Below, piece by piece: positions 33,132 through 45,111 of a DNA stretch of 64,000 nt (the stretch's first letter is position 1; each line of letters opens with the position of its first letter). The position numbers were made by a program, and so were the translations under genes. Under the pieces are notes generated by a model that made no database searches, was not told the origin of the DNA, and saw only the letters and a list, made by a program, of their open reading frames with translations. The DNA comes from Papilionanthe hookeriana x Papilionanthe teres (taxonomy: Eukaryota > Streptophyta > Magnoliopsida > Asparagales > Orchidaceae), in NCBI GenBank assembly GCA_022702705.1, contig CM040421.1, forward strand, positions 66,520,121 through 66,584,120. Reading direction: 5' to 3'.

Positions 33132-33609
33132 TTTTTAATTTTTTTTTCTGTTACGGTGTATGGTGTACGCGAAGAAGAGAAAGAAGAGGGGGAGGAGTAC
33201 CCGATCGGGAAGCTTTGCCGAAGGGAGGAGGGCTAATCGGAGGGAAGATCATTGGAGGAAGCTCGTCGGAGGGAGGAAGCTCGCCGGAGAAGGAAAAGAA
33301 GAGGAGAAAGAGGGCTGCCGTGAGGTGAGGTGTTAAGGGAGAAGTTTTTTTTTTTTTTGGGTTCCCCTTGGTTGTTAGTGGGAGCATGTATTTAAAGATG
33401 AGGTAAGGGAAGAGAGAGGAGATTTGTTCAACTGTTTTGGTGTGATGAGAGAGGGCATAAAGGTGCCGTCTTGCGAGGTTAAGTGGGGGGAGGTTAGACA
33501 TGCTAATATAGGGAAGATGGGTGGCCGCTCTTGGGAAGAAAGAGGGAGGAGTTGTCTAGGTTGGGAGGAAAGGATACAGCCGATTTGGGAAGGTGGAGGA
33601 GGATGCTTT
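33132..33609. other. Purine-rich host segment left of the first gag-only element
   Basis: GA-rich DNA with a TATTTAAAG at about 33389. It becomes continuous with 36215-36893 and then 59280-59433 once both gag-only elements and one copy of each target duplication are removed. No gene recognised. Confidence 0.5.
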
Positions 33610-33783
33610 TGATGAAGTTAATATAGTTGTATTTAGGAGTTATGGTTTGAACAATGTGAATGTTTTAGAAAGTCAGTGCAATTATTTGTGTGAGTAAGTG
33701 GAGTTATTTTTTTTTATTGCGCCTATAAGTAAACTTAAAATTATTGTGAGTTTAAGCCTACAAAATTGAAACAAAAAAAATAA

Positions 33784-34618
33784 TGTTAGAAAAAAATAAG
33801 ATTGAAACGCAAAAACAAAGAATTTCTATTCAATTTTTAAATTGCAGTTTCAGCACTTGCACACGTGTCTTCTTAACACGATCTTCACCAATCGGCATCT
33901 CCCTGAGTGCGTCCCAAGGCTTCTTTACCATCTTTTTCTCCGCGATTACCTTCATCCCGTCATCTGGCATAGCTTAAGAAATGGCTATCATGACGCCTTA
34001 ATCTTTGTCATCGTCTTTTTCTTCACATTCGATTACAGATCATACTACTAACGAACGTAAGATTATCTTCATCTTAACAGACCATATGATGCAATTCGTC
34101 TCGCTTAACGTTGGACAATTGAATGAGAATTAAGACTCCTCTTGCAGTTGGTTTGATGACTCCAAGCGCCATGTTTCAGTCCATCGCGCTCTCTTAATAC
34201 TCAAATTATTTGTCTTACCAAACAGAAATATGTTTCCTCTGTTGAGAGGGATTAAGAATTCCTCCCTGCTGTAGTTCAAGAAAATAAAGAAGGGAATATT
34301 CTCTCTAGTTCAGATGAAAGATTTCTTATTCCCTTCCTTGACCACGATTCGCAAACTGCCTGCGAACTGTTCCGAAACCAGTGAACGGCCGCACGAAATG
34401 CTCCTTCTCTGCCAACTGCCGCCGCAAACTGCTGACAACTGCTTCACCTAGATTGCGTTTGTAATTGCCGAAGGAAGATGCAAATCCCTGTTCCCGACTG
34501 CCGTGTAGCAAAGTCCTCAGGCGCAAAACCCACCGAGCTGCAAGCTAGCGTTCACCCTTTTCTCTTTCTGTGAAGTGCCTCAGCCCCGAACTTCCTTGTT
34601 CGACAGCCTGTGCCTCGG
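33784..34618 (-). repeat. Inverted copy of element X 3' half
   Basis: Read on the minus strand this gives leader, gag start (ATGGACTGAAACATGGCG context near 34184) and gag-LTR fusion, ending TTTTTTTCTAACA at 33784. It corresponds to 35373-36214 on the plus strand. The arms are about 840 bp with a loop of about 750 bp between them. The gag frame in this copy is broken. Confidence 0.75.
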
Positions 34619-34751
34619 CAACAAAAGTGGACGTCGAGGAAATGGTGAAGATCGTGTTAAGAAGACACGTGTACAAGTGCTGAAACAACAATTTAAAAAT
34701 TGTATAGAAAGTCTCTGTTTTTTGTGTTTCAATCTTAATTTTTTCTAACAC

Positions 34752-34763
34752 TTGATATCAGAG
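34752..34763 (+). promoter_or_regulatory. Primer binding site of element X (one mismatch)
   Basis: TTGATATCAGAG follows the LTR end by one base; compared with TGGTATCAGAG of the family one base is changed. Confidence 0.65.
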
Positions 34764-35809
34764 CAAGGTTGACATCCGGAGAGGAGTTTGGTTCGGCCTT
34801 TGCAGTTCGCGCAAGGTCTCCCGGAGGAGTTCTGCTCGTGGAAAGGATCATCAAGGAAGGAATCCAAGACTCGGCGGACGTGACGCCGGTAGTTTTGACC
34901 GTGAAAAAGTTCGCGATGAGGGGATTTCGGGGGAGACAGGCAAGGTCTATTCTCTCCTTTCATTAGTCTGCTGAGGCGCGAATGGAGAGAAGCCTGCACT
35001 CAGCGCAAGCAGTTCGCGATTGGCCAAGCAGAGGATAAACAAATCTTCTATTCCTCTCGGGGACTAGGCGGCGAAACAAGCAGCTTGGATCGACGGCCAA
35101 AGCTCGGCGGAGAATTTCCTCCAGGGAATAGGCGTTGCGCTTAGAGAAGGAATTTGAAGCAGGTTTCAGGCGATGAGAGGCGAGGAGCAAAGGCAATTCG
35201 CGATCCTTCCAGGGAGTTTGTGAGGCAGATCGGCGAAGGCAGAGCAGGTGCATGGAAATCGCGAGCATGCGTGAGGAAGCCTTCGTGCGACGAGGTTCGC
35301 GGACAGGAGCGATGTATTGATGAGAGGCTTCAACAGCCGTGGTAGATAGGAGAATCACGGAGTTCAGTTCGTGGCATAAGGCACAGGCTCACCAACAAGG
35401 AAGTTTGGGGCTGAGGCACTGCACGGGAAGAGGAAGGGGCGAACGCCGGCTTACGGCTTGGTGTATTTCACGCCTGGGGACTTCATGACACGGCAGTAGG
35501 GAACAAGGATCCACTTCTTTCTTCAGCAGTTACAGACGCAATATGGGTGAAGCCGTTGTCGACAGTTTGCGGCGGCACTTCGTAGAGAAGGAGCAATTCG
35601 CGCGGGGGTTCGCCGGTTTCAGAACAGTTCGCAGACAGTTTGTGAATCATGCTTAGGGAAGGGAATAAGGAATCTTTCGCCTGAACTAGAGAGAATATTC
35701 CCTCCTTTATTTTCTTGAACTGCAGTAGGGAGTAATTCTTAATCCCTGTCAGCAGAGAAAACATATTTCTGTTTGGTAAGATAAATAATTGGAGTATTAA
35801 GAGAGCGCG

Positions 35810-36016
35810 ATGGATGGAGACATGACTCTCGGAGTCATCAAACCAACGACAAGAGGAGCCTCAATCCCGATCCAATTTCTAACGTTAAGCGAAACAAATT
35901 ACAGCATATGGGCTGTTAAGATGAAGATAATTTTACGTTCGCTAGAAGTATGGTCGGTAATTGAAGGCGAAGAAAAAAACGATGACAAAGATCAATGCGC
36001 CGTGGTAGCCATTTAA
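35810..36016 (+). pseudogene. Truncated gag of element X
   Basis: Begins MDGDMTLGVIKPTTRGASIP and matches the first ~65 residues of element Y Gag (TNYSIWAVKMKIILRSLEVW). It stops at 36016; remaining gag pieces (CVRRHVHVLKRQ-equivalent) run on in shifted frames to about 36150, where gag is fused to LTR end sequence. Confidence 0.75.
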
Positions 36017-36214
36017 CTCAAGCCGCGTCAGATGACGTGATGATGGGTAATTGTGGAGAAACAGACGACAAAGGAGACTTGGGACTCACTCAGGGAGATA
36101 CAAATTTGTGAAGATCGTGTCAAGAAGGCACGTGTGCATGTGCTGAAACGACAATTTAAAAATTGAATAGAAATTCTCTATTTTTTTGTGTTTCAATCTT
36201 AATTTTTTCTAACA

Positions 36215-36305
36215 GCTTTGGGGTTGGAACTAACCAAAATGTGAAATTGGAGGAGAAGATTGGAGAAGTTTCAACTGCCAGAGAGAGAAAGAGAGAGAGA
36301 GATTG

Positions 36306-36374
<69 letters not shown>

Positions 36375-36893
36375 ATTTATTGTTATATTATATGTAATTT
36401 ATTGTTTATTTATTATTATTTTATTCTTATTTTTTTTATATCCCCTACTCTCTCTAACGGTCTGGACAAAACAAAGACGAAAAAAAAAAAGAAAAAGCCC
36501 TCACTCTACTCTCATCTCCCTCACTCTCTCCTATATCTTATCTATCTCCACCTCACATCATTTTTTTCTCCCTTCTCTCCAACCCGTGAAACACTTCCCT
36601 CTCTCCCTCTCTATTTTTCTTAGCCGTGAACTTTATCTCCACCTTCCCTTCCTCCACTCCAAACAGCAAGCAGCCATCTCTCGAATTCCTCCTTCCTAAC
36701 AGTGAGCCTCGACACTCCTTCTTGCCTCCAATCAATCGAGCACTCACACCTCCTCTCACCAAGCGATTCTCCTTAGCTTCTCCCAGGTCGTGAGTCCCCC
36801 CTTCACTCTCCTTTCCAATAGCCAAAGAATAAAAAAAATAATAAAAAATAAAGTGAGAACTTCATCTCCTCATTCACTTCTCCACTCCAACCT
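36215..36893. other. Pyrimidine-rich host segment between elements X and Y
   Basis: Contains (TA)n at 36307-36371 and long CT-rich runs (36430-36840). AACCT at 36889-36893 is the left target duplication of element Y. No gene recognised. Confidence 0.6.
36307..36371. repeat. (TA)n microsatellite
   Basis: About 32 TA units after a GAGAGA tract. Confidence 0.97.
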
Positions 36894-37294
36894 TGTTGAG
36901 TTAATCTAGTTGCTTTTAGGAGTTATTTATAGTTTGAACAATGTTTATGTTTTAGGTGGTTAGAATTTAAAGTTTGTAGTTATTTTTTATGAAAATTTGT
37001 GTGCTTAGTTTTATTTTAGAGAACATGGGTTGTAAGTTAGGAAGTTAGTTATGTAAGTTAGTGGAGTTATTGGTTAGAATTTAAAGTTTGTAGTTATTTT
37101 TTATGAAAATTTGTGTGCTTAGTTTTATTTTAGAGAACATGGGTTGTAAGTTAGGAAGTTAGTTATGCAAGTTAGTGGAGTTATTGTTTTATTGTGCCTA
37201 TAAGTAAACATGAAAGTAATGTAAGTTTAAGTCTTTCAAGTTGAACAAAAATATTCCTTTTTTTGTGTGTTTTAATCTTAAATTTTTTTCAACA
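36894..37294 (+). repeat. 5' LTR of element Y (401 bp) with 114-bp tandem duplication
   Basis: Starts TGTTGAGTTAATC, ends TTTTTTTCAACA. The stretch 36958-37071 is repeated at 37072-37185. The 3' LTR has it once and is 288 bp, so the size difference equals the duplication. Confidence 0.9.
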
Positions 37295-37296
37295 TT

Positions 37297-37307
37297 TGGT
37301 ATCAGAG
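37297..37307 (+). promoter_or_regulatory. Primer binding site of element Y
   Basis: TGGTATCAGAG, complementary to initiator tRNA-Met, two bases after the LTR. Confidence 0.9.
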
Positions 37308-38351
37308 TGAGGTCGACATCCAGTGAGGAGTTCGGTTCAGCTCCTGCAATTCGTGTGAGGTCTCCCGTAGGAGTTTTGATCACGGAAAAGATCGGCAATG
37401 AGGAATCCAAAGCTTGGCAGACGTGAGGCCAGCAGTTTCAACTGCGAAGAAGTTTGCGGCAAGAGGATTTCTGGGACCAGGTGGCGAAGCAGGCAGCTCG
37501 GATCGACAGCCAAGGCTCGGCGGGGAATTTCCTCCAGGGAACAGGTGTTGCGCTTGGAGAAGGAAGACAGGCGCAGGTTCCAAGCGAGGAGCAGCACTCC
37601 ACAAGGAAGTTGGGTTTCGCAGACTGCAGTTCGGATGGTTGTCGTGTGGAGGTTCGTGGATGACTTCCAGTTTCACGAACGAGGAGCTACAGTTACCACG
37701 GATAGTTCGGTTCCGCGACAAGGATCGCGGCAAGAAAAGAGGGCGACGTTTTGCAATGCAGGAAAGGTTCGCAGTTTGCGGGTGGAGTTAGCGCGGAGCA
37801 GATTCGCAAAGGAACCAAGTTTGGCGGAGGAGAAGAATTCGCGACAGGGTTCGCGACAGCAGGTTAATTTCTTCGGAAGGGAGGAACAGGAGCGCAGGGT
37901 GCGGCTTCTTGGAAAAGGAATCACTAGAGAATATTCCCCATTCCCTCCCTCGTGAAAGCAGGTTCTCTAGGCGGGAACAGGCAGAGGCGAAGGTTCGCTG
38001 CTTCCTCCCTCTCCCATCTTCGGATTTCCAGTCTTGGAGCAGTGCGGTGCGAGCAAGGATTTGTAAACAGAGATTCGCGAACAGTTCCCGCGCAGGCGCG
38101 GCAGTCCAGCGGTTTCGCGACACGGGCTTGGACGGTTCGCGACAGGACAGGGAGAAGCGCAGCAGTTTGCCACCGCAAACCTCAGGCAGGGGACAAAATC
38201 TTACATCCCGCGACGTTTGTGATAGACGGAGGAAATCAGAAGGAGAAAATTTCAATTCCTACCAGGGAATATGGAATCTTTCATGTGCACTAAAGGGTAT
38301 TCCCTCATTTAGTCACTGAACCGCAACAGGCGGAGAATTCCTAAAGGAAAG
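37308..38351 (+). other. GC-rich leader of element Y
   Basis: Long untranslated leader rich in TTCGCG and GCGAAC motifs. It continues beyond the MULE at 57738-58048. Open frames on both strands (for example 37398-37955) reflect GC content; none has a recognisable domain. Related leader sequence occurs in element X. Confidence 0.6.
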
Positions 38352-38360
38352 GGAAATAAG
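38352..38360. repeat. MULE target duplication GGAAATAAG, left copy (right copy 57729-57737)
   Basis: Nine bases identical on both sides of the MULE ends. Nine-base duplications are characteristic of Mutator-like transposition. Confidence 0.93.
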
Positions 38361-38541
38361 GAATTTTTTTTGTGTTCGGACGACAATAAAACGTCGTCAC
38401 GTGGATTTCTGGGTCCCATCATGGCGAATTTGAAAAAAATGCATTTTAAATTCCTTTTTGCCGACCCGACCCGACCCGAGTTGAGGCCCGCGTTGGAAAA
38501 AAGAAAAATTTTCGTACTTTTCGTCCCGCAAAAGTAGAAAG
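38361..38541 (+). repeat. MULE left terminal inverted repeat (~181 bp)
   Basis: Shares with the reverse complement of 57522-57728 the blocks AATAAAACGTCG, CACGTGGATTTCTGGGTCCC, ATGGCGAATTTG and CCGACCCGACCCGA. Similarity fades near 38541. Confidence 0.9.
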
Positions 38542-38829
38542 CCTTATTTTATCTCCATTATCTTTAGGATGCGGATACTTTTTTTTTGTCTGACCTAGCT
38601 TGTCGTGGACCTGAGGACCTGAGGATTATTTGTCTGCTTTTGATTCTCACCTAAAGTTAAAGTATGCTACCGTTCACACATAATATATCCGATCAAGTCG
38701 ACAGTGAGTTGGAATCTCAAAACATATTCGAGGAATAAGATTTTCAGCTTAGTTTAGCTGCGACAGAACATATCCCTCAGGTTGGTAAAATTTGTTGTAT
38801 ACACTGTTCTATTACTGTTTCACTGTTTT

Positions 38830-39405
38830 TGTAGTATTATTACGGTAGTATGCCCGTAGTTTCAAAAGAGTAACCTCAAGTTTTTTTTCATAGTGGGACG
38901 TGGTGTTATTTGGGTAATATTATGGTTATATTCAGGTAGTTTCAGAAAAGTATATTCGTTAAGTATTCTTTCAGCGGTACGTGGTGTTATTTTGGTAATT
39001 TTGTGGTGGTATTCAGGCAGTTTCTTAAGAGTAACTTAACTTTGCTTCTGATTTGGCTGTGGTTTTATTTAGGTAATTTGAAATTAGTATTCTGGTAGTT
39101 TGGGGGAGGAGACGTTTTATTATGGCAGTATGCCCGTAGTTTCAAAAGAGTAACGTCAAGTTCTCTTTCATAGTGGGACATGGTGTTATTTGGGTAATTT
39201 TATGGGTGTATTCAAGTATTTTCAGAAAAGTATATTCGTTAGTATTCTTTCATCTGTACGTGGTGTTATTTTGGTAATTTTGTGGTGGTATTCAGACAGT
39301 TTCTTAAGGGTAACTTAACTTTGCTTCAGATTTGGCCGTGGTTTTATTTAGGTAATTTGAAGGTAGTATTCTGTTAGTTTGGGGGAGGGGACGTTTTATT
39401 ATGTC
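38830..39405 (+). repeat. Two tandem ~277-bp units upstream of the transposase
   Basis: AGTATGCCCGTAGTTTCAAA occurs near 38849 and 39127 with the following sequence in the same order (GGTGTTATTTGGGTAAT, GTATATTCGTTA, TTTGGGGGAGG). Rich in GGTATTAT/GGTGTTAT-like motifs. Confidence 0.85.
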
Positions 39406-39629
39406 GTTAATATTAGGGTGTTATTGTGAAATACTATCGGGTGTGGTGCTTTTATAGGTATTATTAGGGTTACATGTGTATTATTCGTGATAATACCTAA
39501 AAACACCAATGCTTTTATAGTTATAATTATGATACCTTTGTGTGACTGTGGTGTTATTATGATATTATTTTTTTATTATTCGTTGTTAAGGATAGTTTTA
39601 CTGACATACAAATCCCGATCCAATTGTAG

Positions 39630-41730
39630 ATACCCGAGAGAGATAGTGCCTCCAATGATCCATTTGTAAACAGATTGCTTCAAGCTATTATCAATAATGA
39701 GAAGGATGCCCAAGAACAATATTGTGCCTATGCACACATTGTTGGATTTATTATGCGAAAGGACCACATTGGTTTTTGGCCGAATTCAAAGAGGATCAAG
39801 ATAAGGGACTTTGTTTGTGGTAAGGCTTGTGTGACGAGAAAATTGAAGGACAATGTATCGGTGAGGTACAAGAGAGCGGATACAAGGACTGGTTGTGCTG
39901 CCATGATCCGATATGCCGTTGATGTCCAAGGGAACTGGTTGGTAAAAAAATTCATAGAAAGTCATAACCATCCGTTGGCGGATGTTGGCGACAAACAATT
40001 GTTGCGTTCAAGCAGAAAGATGAGTGACATCAATGCGGATGTCCTCAGATTGATGACAAAATCAGGGATTAGAACCACCGATGCGTTTAGCTTCCTAGCC
40101 ACAGAAGTTGGGGGAGTGGAGAATCTTGACTGTACGAAGAGGGATGCATATAATCTCTTACAAAGAGAGAGAAGATTACACATCGAACTTGGGGATGCTA
40201 ATTCCTTACTACAATTATTCACTGCACGACAAGCTAAGGATCCACTGTTTACGTGGGACGTCCAAATTGATGAGTCAGGCAGTTTGTTGAATTTCTTATG
40301 GAGTGATGGGATGTCCAGACTCGATTATGACTGCTTTGGTGATGTCATAATATTTGATACAAGCTATGGACTGAATAAATACAACCTATATTGTGCGTCG
40401 ATTGTCGGTGAGAACCACCACTGGCAGAATGTGCTTTTTGCAATTGGTTTTTTGTCGAATGAAACGATTGAGTTCTTTAAGTGGTTATCCAAAGCCTTTA
40501 ACCGTATAATGGATAACAATCACCCAATCACAATATTCACCGACCAAGATCAAGCAATGACTAGAGCAATTGAAGAGTGCTTGTCGCACACTAGACATAG
40601 ATTATGCCAATGACATATATACAAAAAATTATCTTCAAACGTGCATTGTGGTTCGAGAAAAAACAAGAGAGTACACGATCTCTTTTATAAATGCATGCAT
40701 AGATGTGACTCATAAGTGAAATTCGAAGAAACTTAGGGCGAAATGATTGAGATGGGAGAACTTCAGGAGAATGTATGGTTGGATGAATTGTATAATATAA
40801 GACATCGTTGGTCAACAATCTTCAATAAAGTCATTTTTGGAATGGGGATCCTATCAAAGCAGAGGAGTGAGTCGACTAATAACATCTACCATAGTTTCTC
40901 CAAGCCAACAAGCACGATAACTGAATGTTTTCTGGCCCTCGAACATATCGCAAAAACTTGGCAAAGAAATGAGAAGAATGAAGATTTTAGATGCAAGCAA
41001 TCTGCTATTGTCCCAGCAGTAAAATGCAGCCCTATTTTGAGGTAGGTTGCTTTACTTTACACACGGAAGTTATACTTGAAGTTCGAGTCAGAGTTTCTTT
41101 ATGGTTTGGGTGGACTTGCTTTGGAGGGCTTTGCCAACAATGATTCAGAATTTCTCATAAGAACTTCGATAATAGAGACACAGACAATTACTGGATTGTG
41201 AAACTAGACAGAGCTAATTTGGATATCACGTGCAGTTGCAAAAATTTGAAATGATGGGTTTAATATGTGCTCACGCTCTAAGGGTTCTTCAAAATGAAAA
41301 AGTGTACAAAATTTCTGAAAAACATATATTACTTTAGTGGTGTACACTGGCAAAAAGGGACATATACAACAATTTAGAATATCAACATCTCAAGGGGTCT
41401 CAAATGTTGTCAATCGTCTCAAGTGGACTTATATATCGCATACATGTTCATAAATTAGCATACCATATAAGTACAAGAACGCAAGACCATGAAGTTGCTG
41501 AGAAGTTTGTGCTAGATACATTAAAGAAACTAACACTTGACGCTGATGAAATATTATGTAGAAGAGAACCCCAACAAAAGGCAAAACCAACTAAGAAGAA
41601 GACCCTATGTAAAGATAAAAACCTGAATGACCCAGTAAAGATACGTCCTAAAGGAATATCTAATTCAAGGTTGAAAGGATATTGGGAAAAAAATAAGAGA
41701 ACAAAAAGTAAATTTAGTTTGCTGAAATAA
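39630..41730 (+). pseudogene. FAR1/FHY3-type MULE transposase
   Basis: The first part is open from 39630 (after a TTGTAG that could be a splice acceptor) to a TGA at 40611-40613. It has the FAR1 zinc-finger domain, FVCGKACVTRK ... GCAAMIRYAVD ... ESHNHPL, then the MULE catalytic core with Asp in IIFDTSYGLNKYN and Asp in TIFTDQDQAM. After the stop the same protein continues with shifts: ELQENVWLDELYNIRHRW, MGILSKQRSESTNN, then a SWIM-type zinc motif (CSCKNFE and ICAHALRVL, about 41228-41285) and a basic C-terminus (PTKKKTLCKDKN, ISNSRLKGYWEK) to the stop at 41730. It binds the ends and moves the element. The stop where Trp is expected and later shifts make it inactive here. Confidence 0.88.
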
Positions 41731-42169
41731 TTTTTATTTCTTAAACTTATACTGTCTCCTTCATAACGTGTCAACTTTTTTTTGTAGGAACGGAGAAAGA
41801 TGTCGGTCCAAGTGATGCTAGAGTTCTCCAAAATGAGGCAAACTGGTTTGGAACGTCGGATCACTTAAGCCAGGTAAATTATAATGTGGACGAGGCTATT
41901 CATTTATTGTTTAATTTGCGATGTTTACAACTTTTTATTCAAATTACTCCAGGAACTGCCTACATCACAACAGACAAAGACATATACAAGCATGCTAATG
42001 AACATAGAGGATGATATCTAGATTGCTAAAGACTTGTTCCACTGATGCTAATGAACATAGAGGATAATTTGTTTGAAGATAGTGTTTTGATTTATTTGAA
42101 TGACAAAAACATTCGTTATCGTTGAGTTATTATCGTTGAGTGACTACTGTTGGAAAAGAATTTAATAAC

Positions 42170-44740
42170 GGTATATGTACCAAAAATGTAGTATTATTTT
42201 AGTTATATTTTTGTGTCATTGTCTTTTTATTCTATAAGTTGTGTTTTTAATCCCCTCACTTGGTTGCATTGGATTAATCATCAGATAATACACCCTAAAA
42301 CGATTGTAATATCACTTAAATACAACCGAACATCGGCCTGATTGGAATCAATGCGATTGTATCGGAATATTCCTCGTTTTATTCCTGAACAACGTGCGAC
42401 AGAATACCTTTCCGCAGCCGGTTGTATTTAAGTATTCCTCGATGTATTCAAGTCATACCGCTAATCCGTCGAACTGGTTGTATTGGAATATTCCGCGTTT
42501 TATTCCAACAACTCAGCAGAATAATACACTAAATACGACCCTAACACAATGATGATAATGTTCAAATACAACAGAGTTAAATCGTAAAAGTGGATGAATC
42601 TGAATGTGGGCGAGGCTGTGTATTTGAAATGTCGAATGATTTTAAAAGGAATCCAAATAAAGCCGAGGTAGAATTGCTATTTTTTCGGTTTGCGGTATGC
42701 ATACATTAATTAGGTTATAAAAATTTTTTATAACAGATATCTCCAGTTTTATTGTGGATATATTCTGATATTATTGGAGTTGTATTCCGTGCACTATTAT
42801 GATAAAACAGTCACAAAAATTTAGTCTTATTTTGGTTAAATTTTTGCATTATTGTTGTTTTACTCTATTAGTCGTGAATTTTTTATCCCCTCACTTGGTT
42901 GCATTGGATTAATCACCAACGGACTCCTGACAGAGAGATGTAAAGTTTTCCGGAGTATACAACCGTAACGCCATTGTAAAATCACTTAAATATAACCGAG
43001 CATCGGCCTTATTGGAATCAAATGCGGTTGTACCGGAATATTCCTCATTTTATTCCTGAACAACGCGCGGCGGAATACCTTTCCGTAGCCGGTTGTATTT
43101 GAGTATTCCTCGATGTATTCAAGTCATACCGCGGATTCGCCGAACTCGTTGTATTGGAATATTCCGAGTTTTATTCCAACAACTCAGCGGAATAATACAC
43201 TGAATAGACCCTAAAACAATGGTGATAATGTTCAAATACAACAGACTTAAATCGTAAAAGTGCATGAATCAGAATGTGGGCGAGGCTGTGTATTTGACAT
43301 GTCGAATGATTTTAAAGGGAATCCAAATAAAGCCGAGGTAGAATTGCTATTTTTTCGGTTTGCGATATGCATACATTCATTAGGTTATAAAAGAAATTTT
43401 ATAACAGATATCTCCAGTTTTATTATGGATATATTCTGGTATTATTGGAGTTGTATTTCGTGCACTATTACGATAAAGCAGTCACAAAAATTTAGTCTTA
43501 TTTTGGTTATATTTTTGTATTACTATCGTTTTACTCTATTAGTCGTGAATTTTTGATCCCCTCACTTGGTTGCATTAGATTAATTACCAACGGACTCCTG
43601 ACATAGAGATGTAAAGCTTTCCAGAGCATATAACCGTAACACCATTGTAAAATCACTTAAATACAACCGAGCATCGGCCTTATTGGAATCAAATGCGGTT
43701 GTATCAGAATATTCCACATTTTATTCCTGAACAACGCGCGGCGGAATCCCTTACAGTAGCCGGTTGTATTTGAGTATTCCTTGATGTATTCAAGTCAAAC
43801 CGCGGATCCACTGAACTGGTGTATTGAATATGAAAGCGAAATATTTTTAATACTACCGCGCTGGATGTATTGGAATATTTCGCGTTTTATTCCAACAACT
43901 CAGCAGAATAAGTTACTAAATACGACCTTAAAATAATAGTGATATTGTTCAAATACAACAGAGTTAAATCGTAAAAATGGATGTATCAGATATCTGCTGG
44001 TATTATTGGAGTTGTATTCCGTGCACTATTACGATAAAGCACTCACAAAAAAATAGTCTTATTTTGGTTATATTTTTGTTTTACTGTCGTTTTACTCTAT
44101 TAGTCGTGATTTTTTGATCCCCTCACTTGGTTGCATTGGATTAATCACCAGCGGACTCCTGACTGAGAGATGTAAAGCTTTTCGGAGCATACAATCGTAA
44201 CACCATTGTAAAATCACTTAAATACAACCGAGCATCGGCCTTATCGGAATCAAATACGGTTGTATTGGAATATTCTTAATTTTATTCTTGAACAACGCAC
44301 GACGGAATCCCTTACAGTAGCTGGTTGTATTTGGGTATTCCTCGATGTATTCAAGTCAAACCGCAGATCCGCCGAACTGGTGTATTGAATATGAAAGCGG
44401 AATATTTCTAATACTACCGCGCCGGTTGTAATGGAATATTCCGCGTTTTATTCCAACAACTCAGAGGAATAAGTCACTGAATACGACCTTATAATAATGG
44501 TGATATTGTTCAAATACAATAGAGTTAAATCGTAAAATGGATGTATCAGATATCTCCAGTTTTATTGTGGATATATTCTGGTATTTTTGGAGTTGTATTC
44601 CGTGCACTATTACGATAAAGCAGTCCCAAAAATTCAGTTTTATTTTGGTTATATTTTTGTATTATTGTCGTTTTATTTTGGAGTTGTATTATTGTCTTTT
44701 TACTCTATTATTGAAAATATGTGGTTTTCAAATAAAACAG
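42170..44740 (+). repeat. Tandem array, four to five units of 0.56-0.67 kb
   Basis: CCCCTCACTTGGTTGCAT recurs at about 42252, 42890, 43557 and 44117. Units also share TCACTTAAATACAACCGA-type text, AATATTCC...TTTTATTCC and CCGGTTGTATTTGAGTATTCC. A partial fifth unit ends near 44740. It lies between the transposase and Ulp1 genes. Short frames in it (43260-43556, 44537-44746) are repeat-derived. Confidence 0.88.
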
Positions 44741-45111
44741 CCTTAAAGCATTTCCTGATGTGGTTGTTAAACCTTGCCAGGGTAATTTCGAATAAACTGC
44801 AATAAACATTGTAAAAAATCCTCCAATACACTGCAATAAACTGCAAATCCCCATCAAGCCAAAATAAACATTGTAAAAAATACTCCAATACACCCAAAAA
44901 ATGACAAGAGAAATGTAGCATTGGAATATTCCAGCAATACAACCAACATAAATAGTTTCATTTTAAATACAACAGACTATTCCAGTAGTACAACCAATTT
45001 CACTCATTGTCAGAACCTGATCAATTATATTTAATTACAGGCAGAAACCACAAGCAGAGTTCATATGCTAATTGAGCGGGAATTTGGGCATATCTGCTTG
45101 CCAATTCTACT

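Larger units (their letters stand above)
33610..36214 (+). mobile_element. Gag-only copia-type element X with internal inverted duplication
   Basis: Flanked by GCTTT at 33605-33609 and 36215-36219. It starts TGATGAAGTTAATATAGTTG, close to the LTR start of element Y (TGTTGAGTTAATCTAG), and ends TTTTTTCTAACA. A primer-site-like TTGATATCAGAG is at 34752 after an LTR end at 34750. The LTR is split: 33610-33783 is its first part, and the last ~40 bp are at about 34711-34750. Between them lies an inverted copy (33784-34618) of the element's own 3' half (35373-36214). The 3' terminal copy is only the LTR end fused to gag (36110-36214). Only gag traces are encoded, no pol. Confidence 0.72.

Noticed and set aside
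37398..38319. Several overlapping frames of 100-185 codons on both strands.
   Set aside because: Open only because the leader is GC-rich; no recognisable domain and homologous leader in element X is not open in the same frames.
42170..44740. Regularly spaced repeats considered as a CRISPR-like array.
   Set aside because: Units are over 500 bp with no short conserved repeat/unique spacer layout, and the context is a plant MULE.
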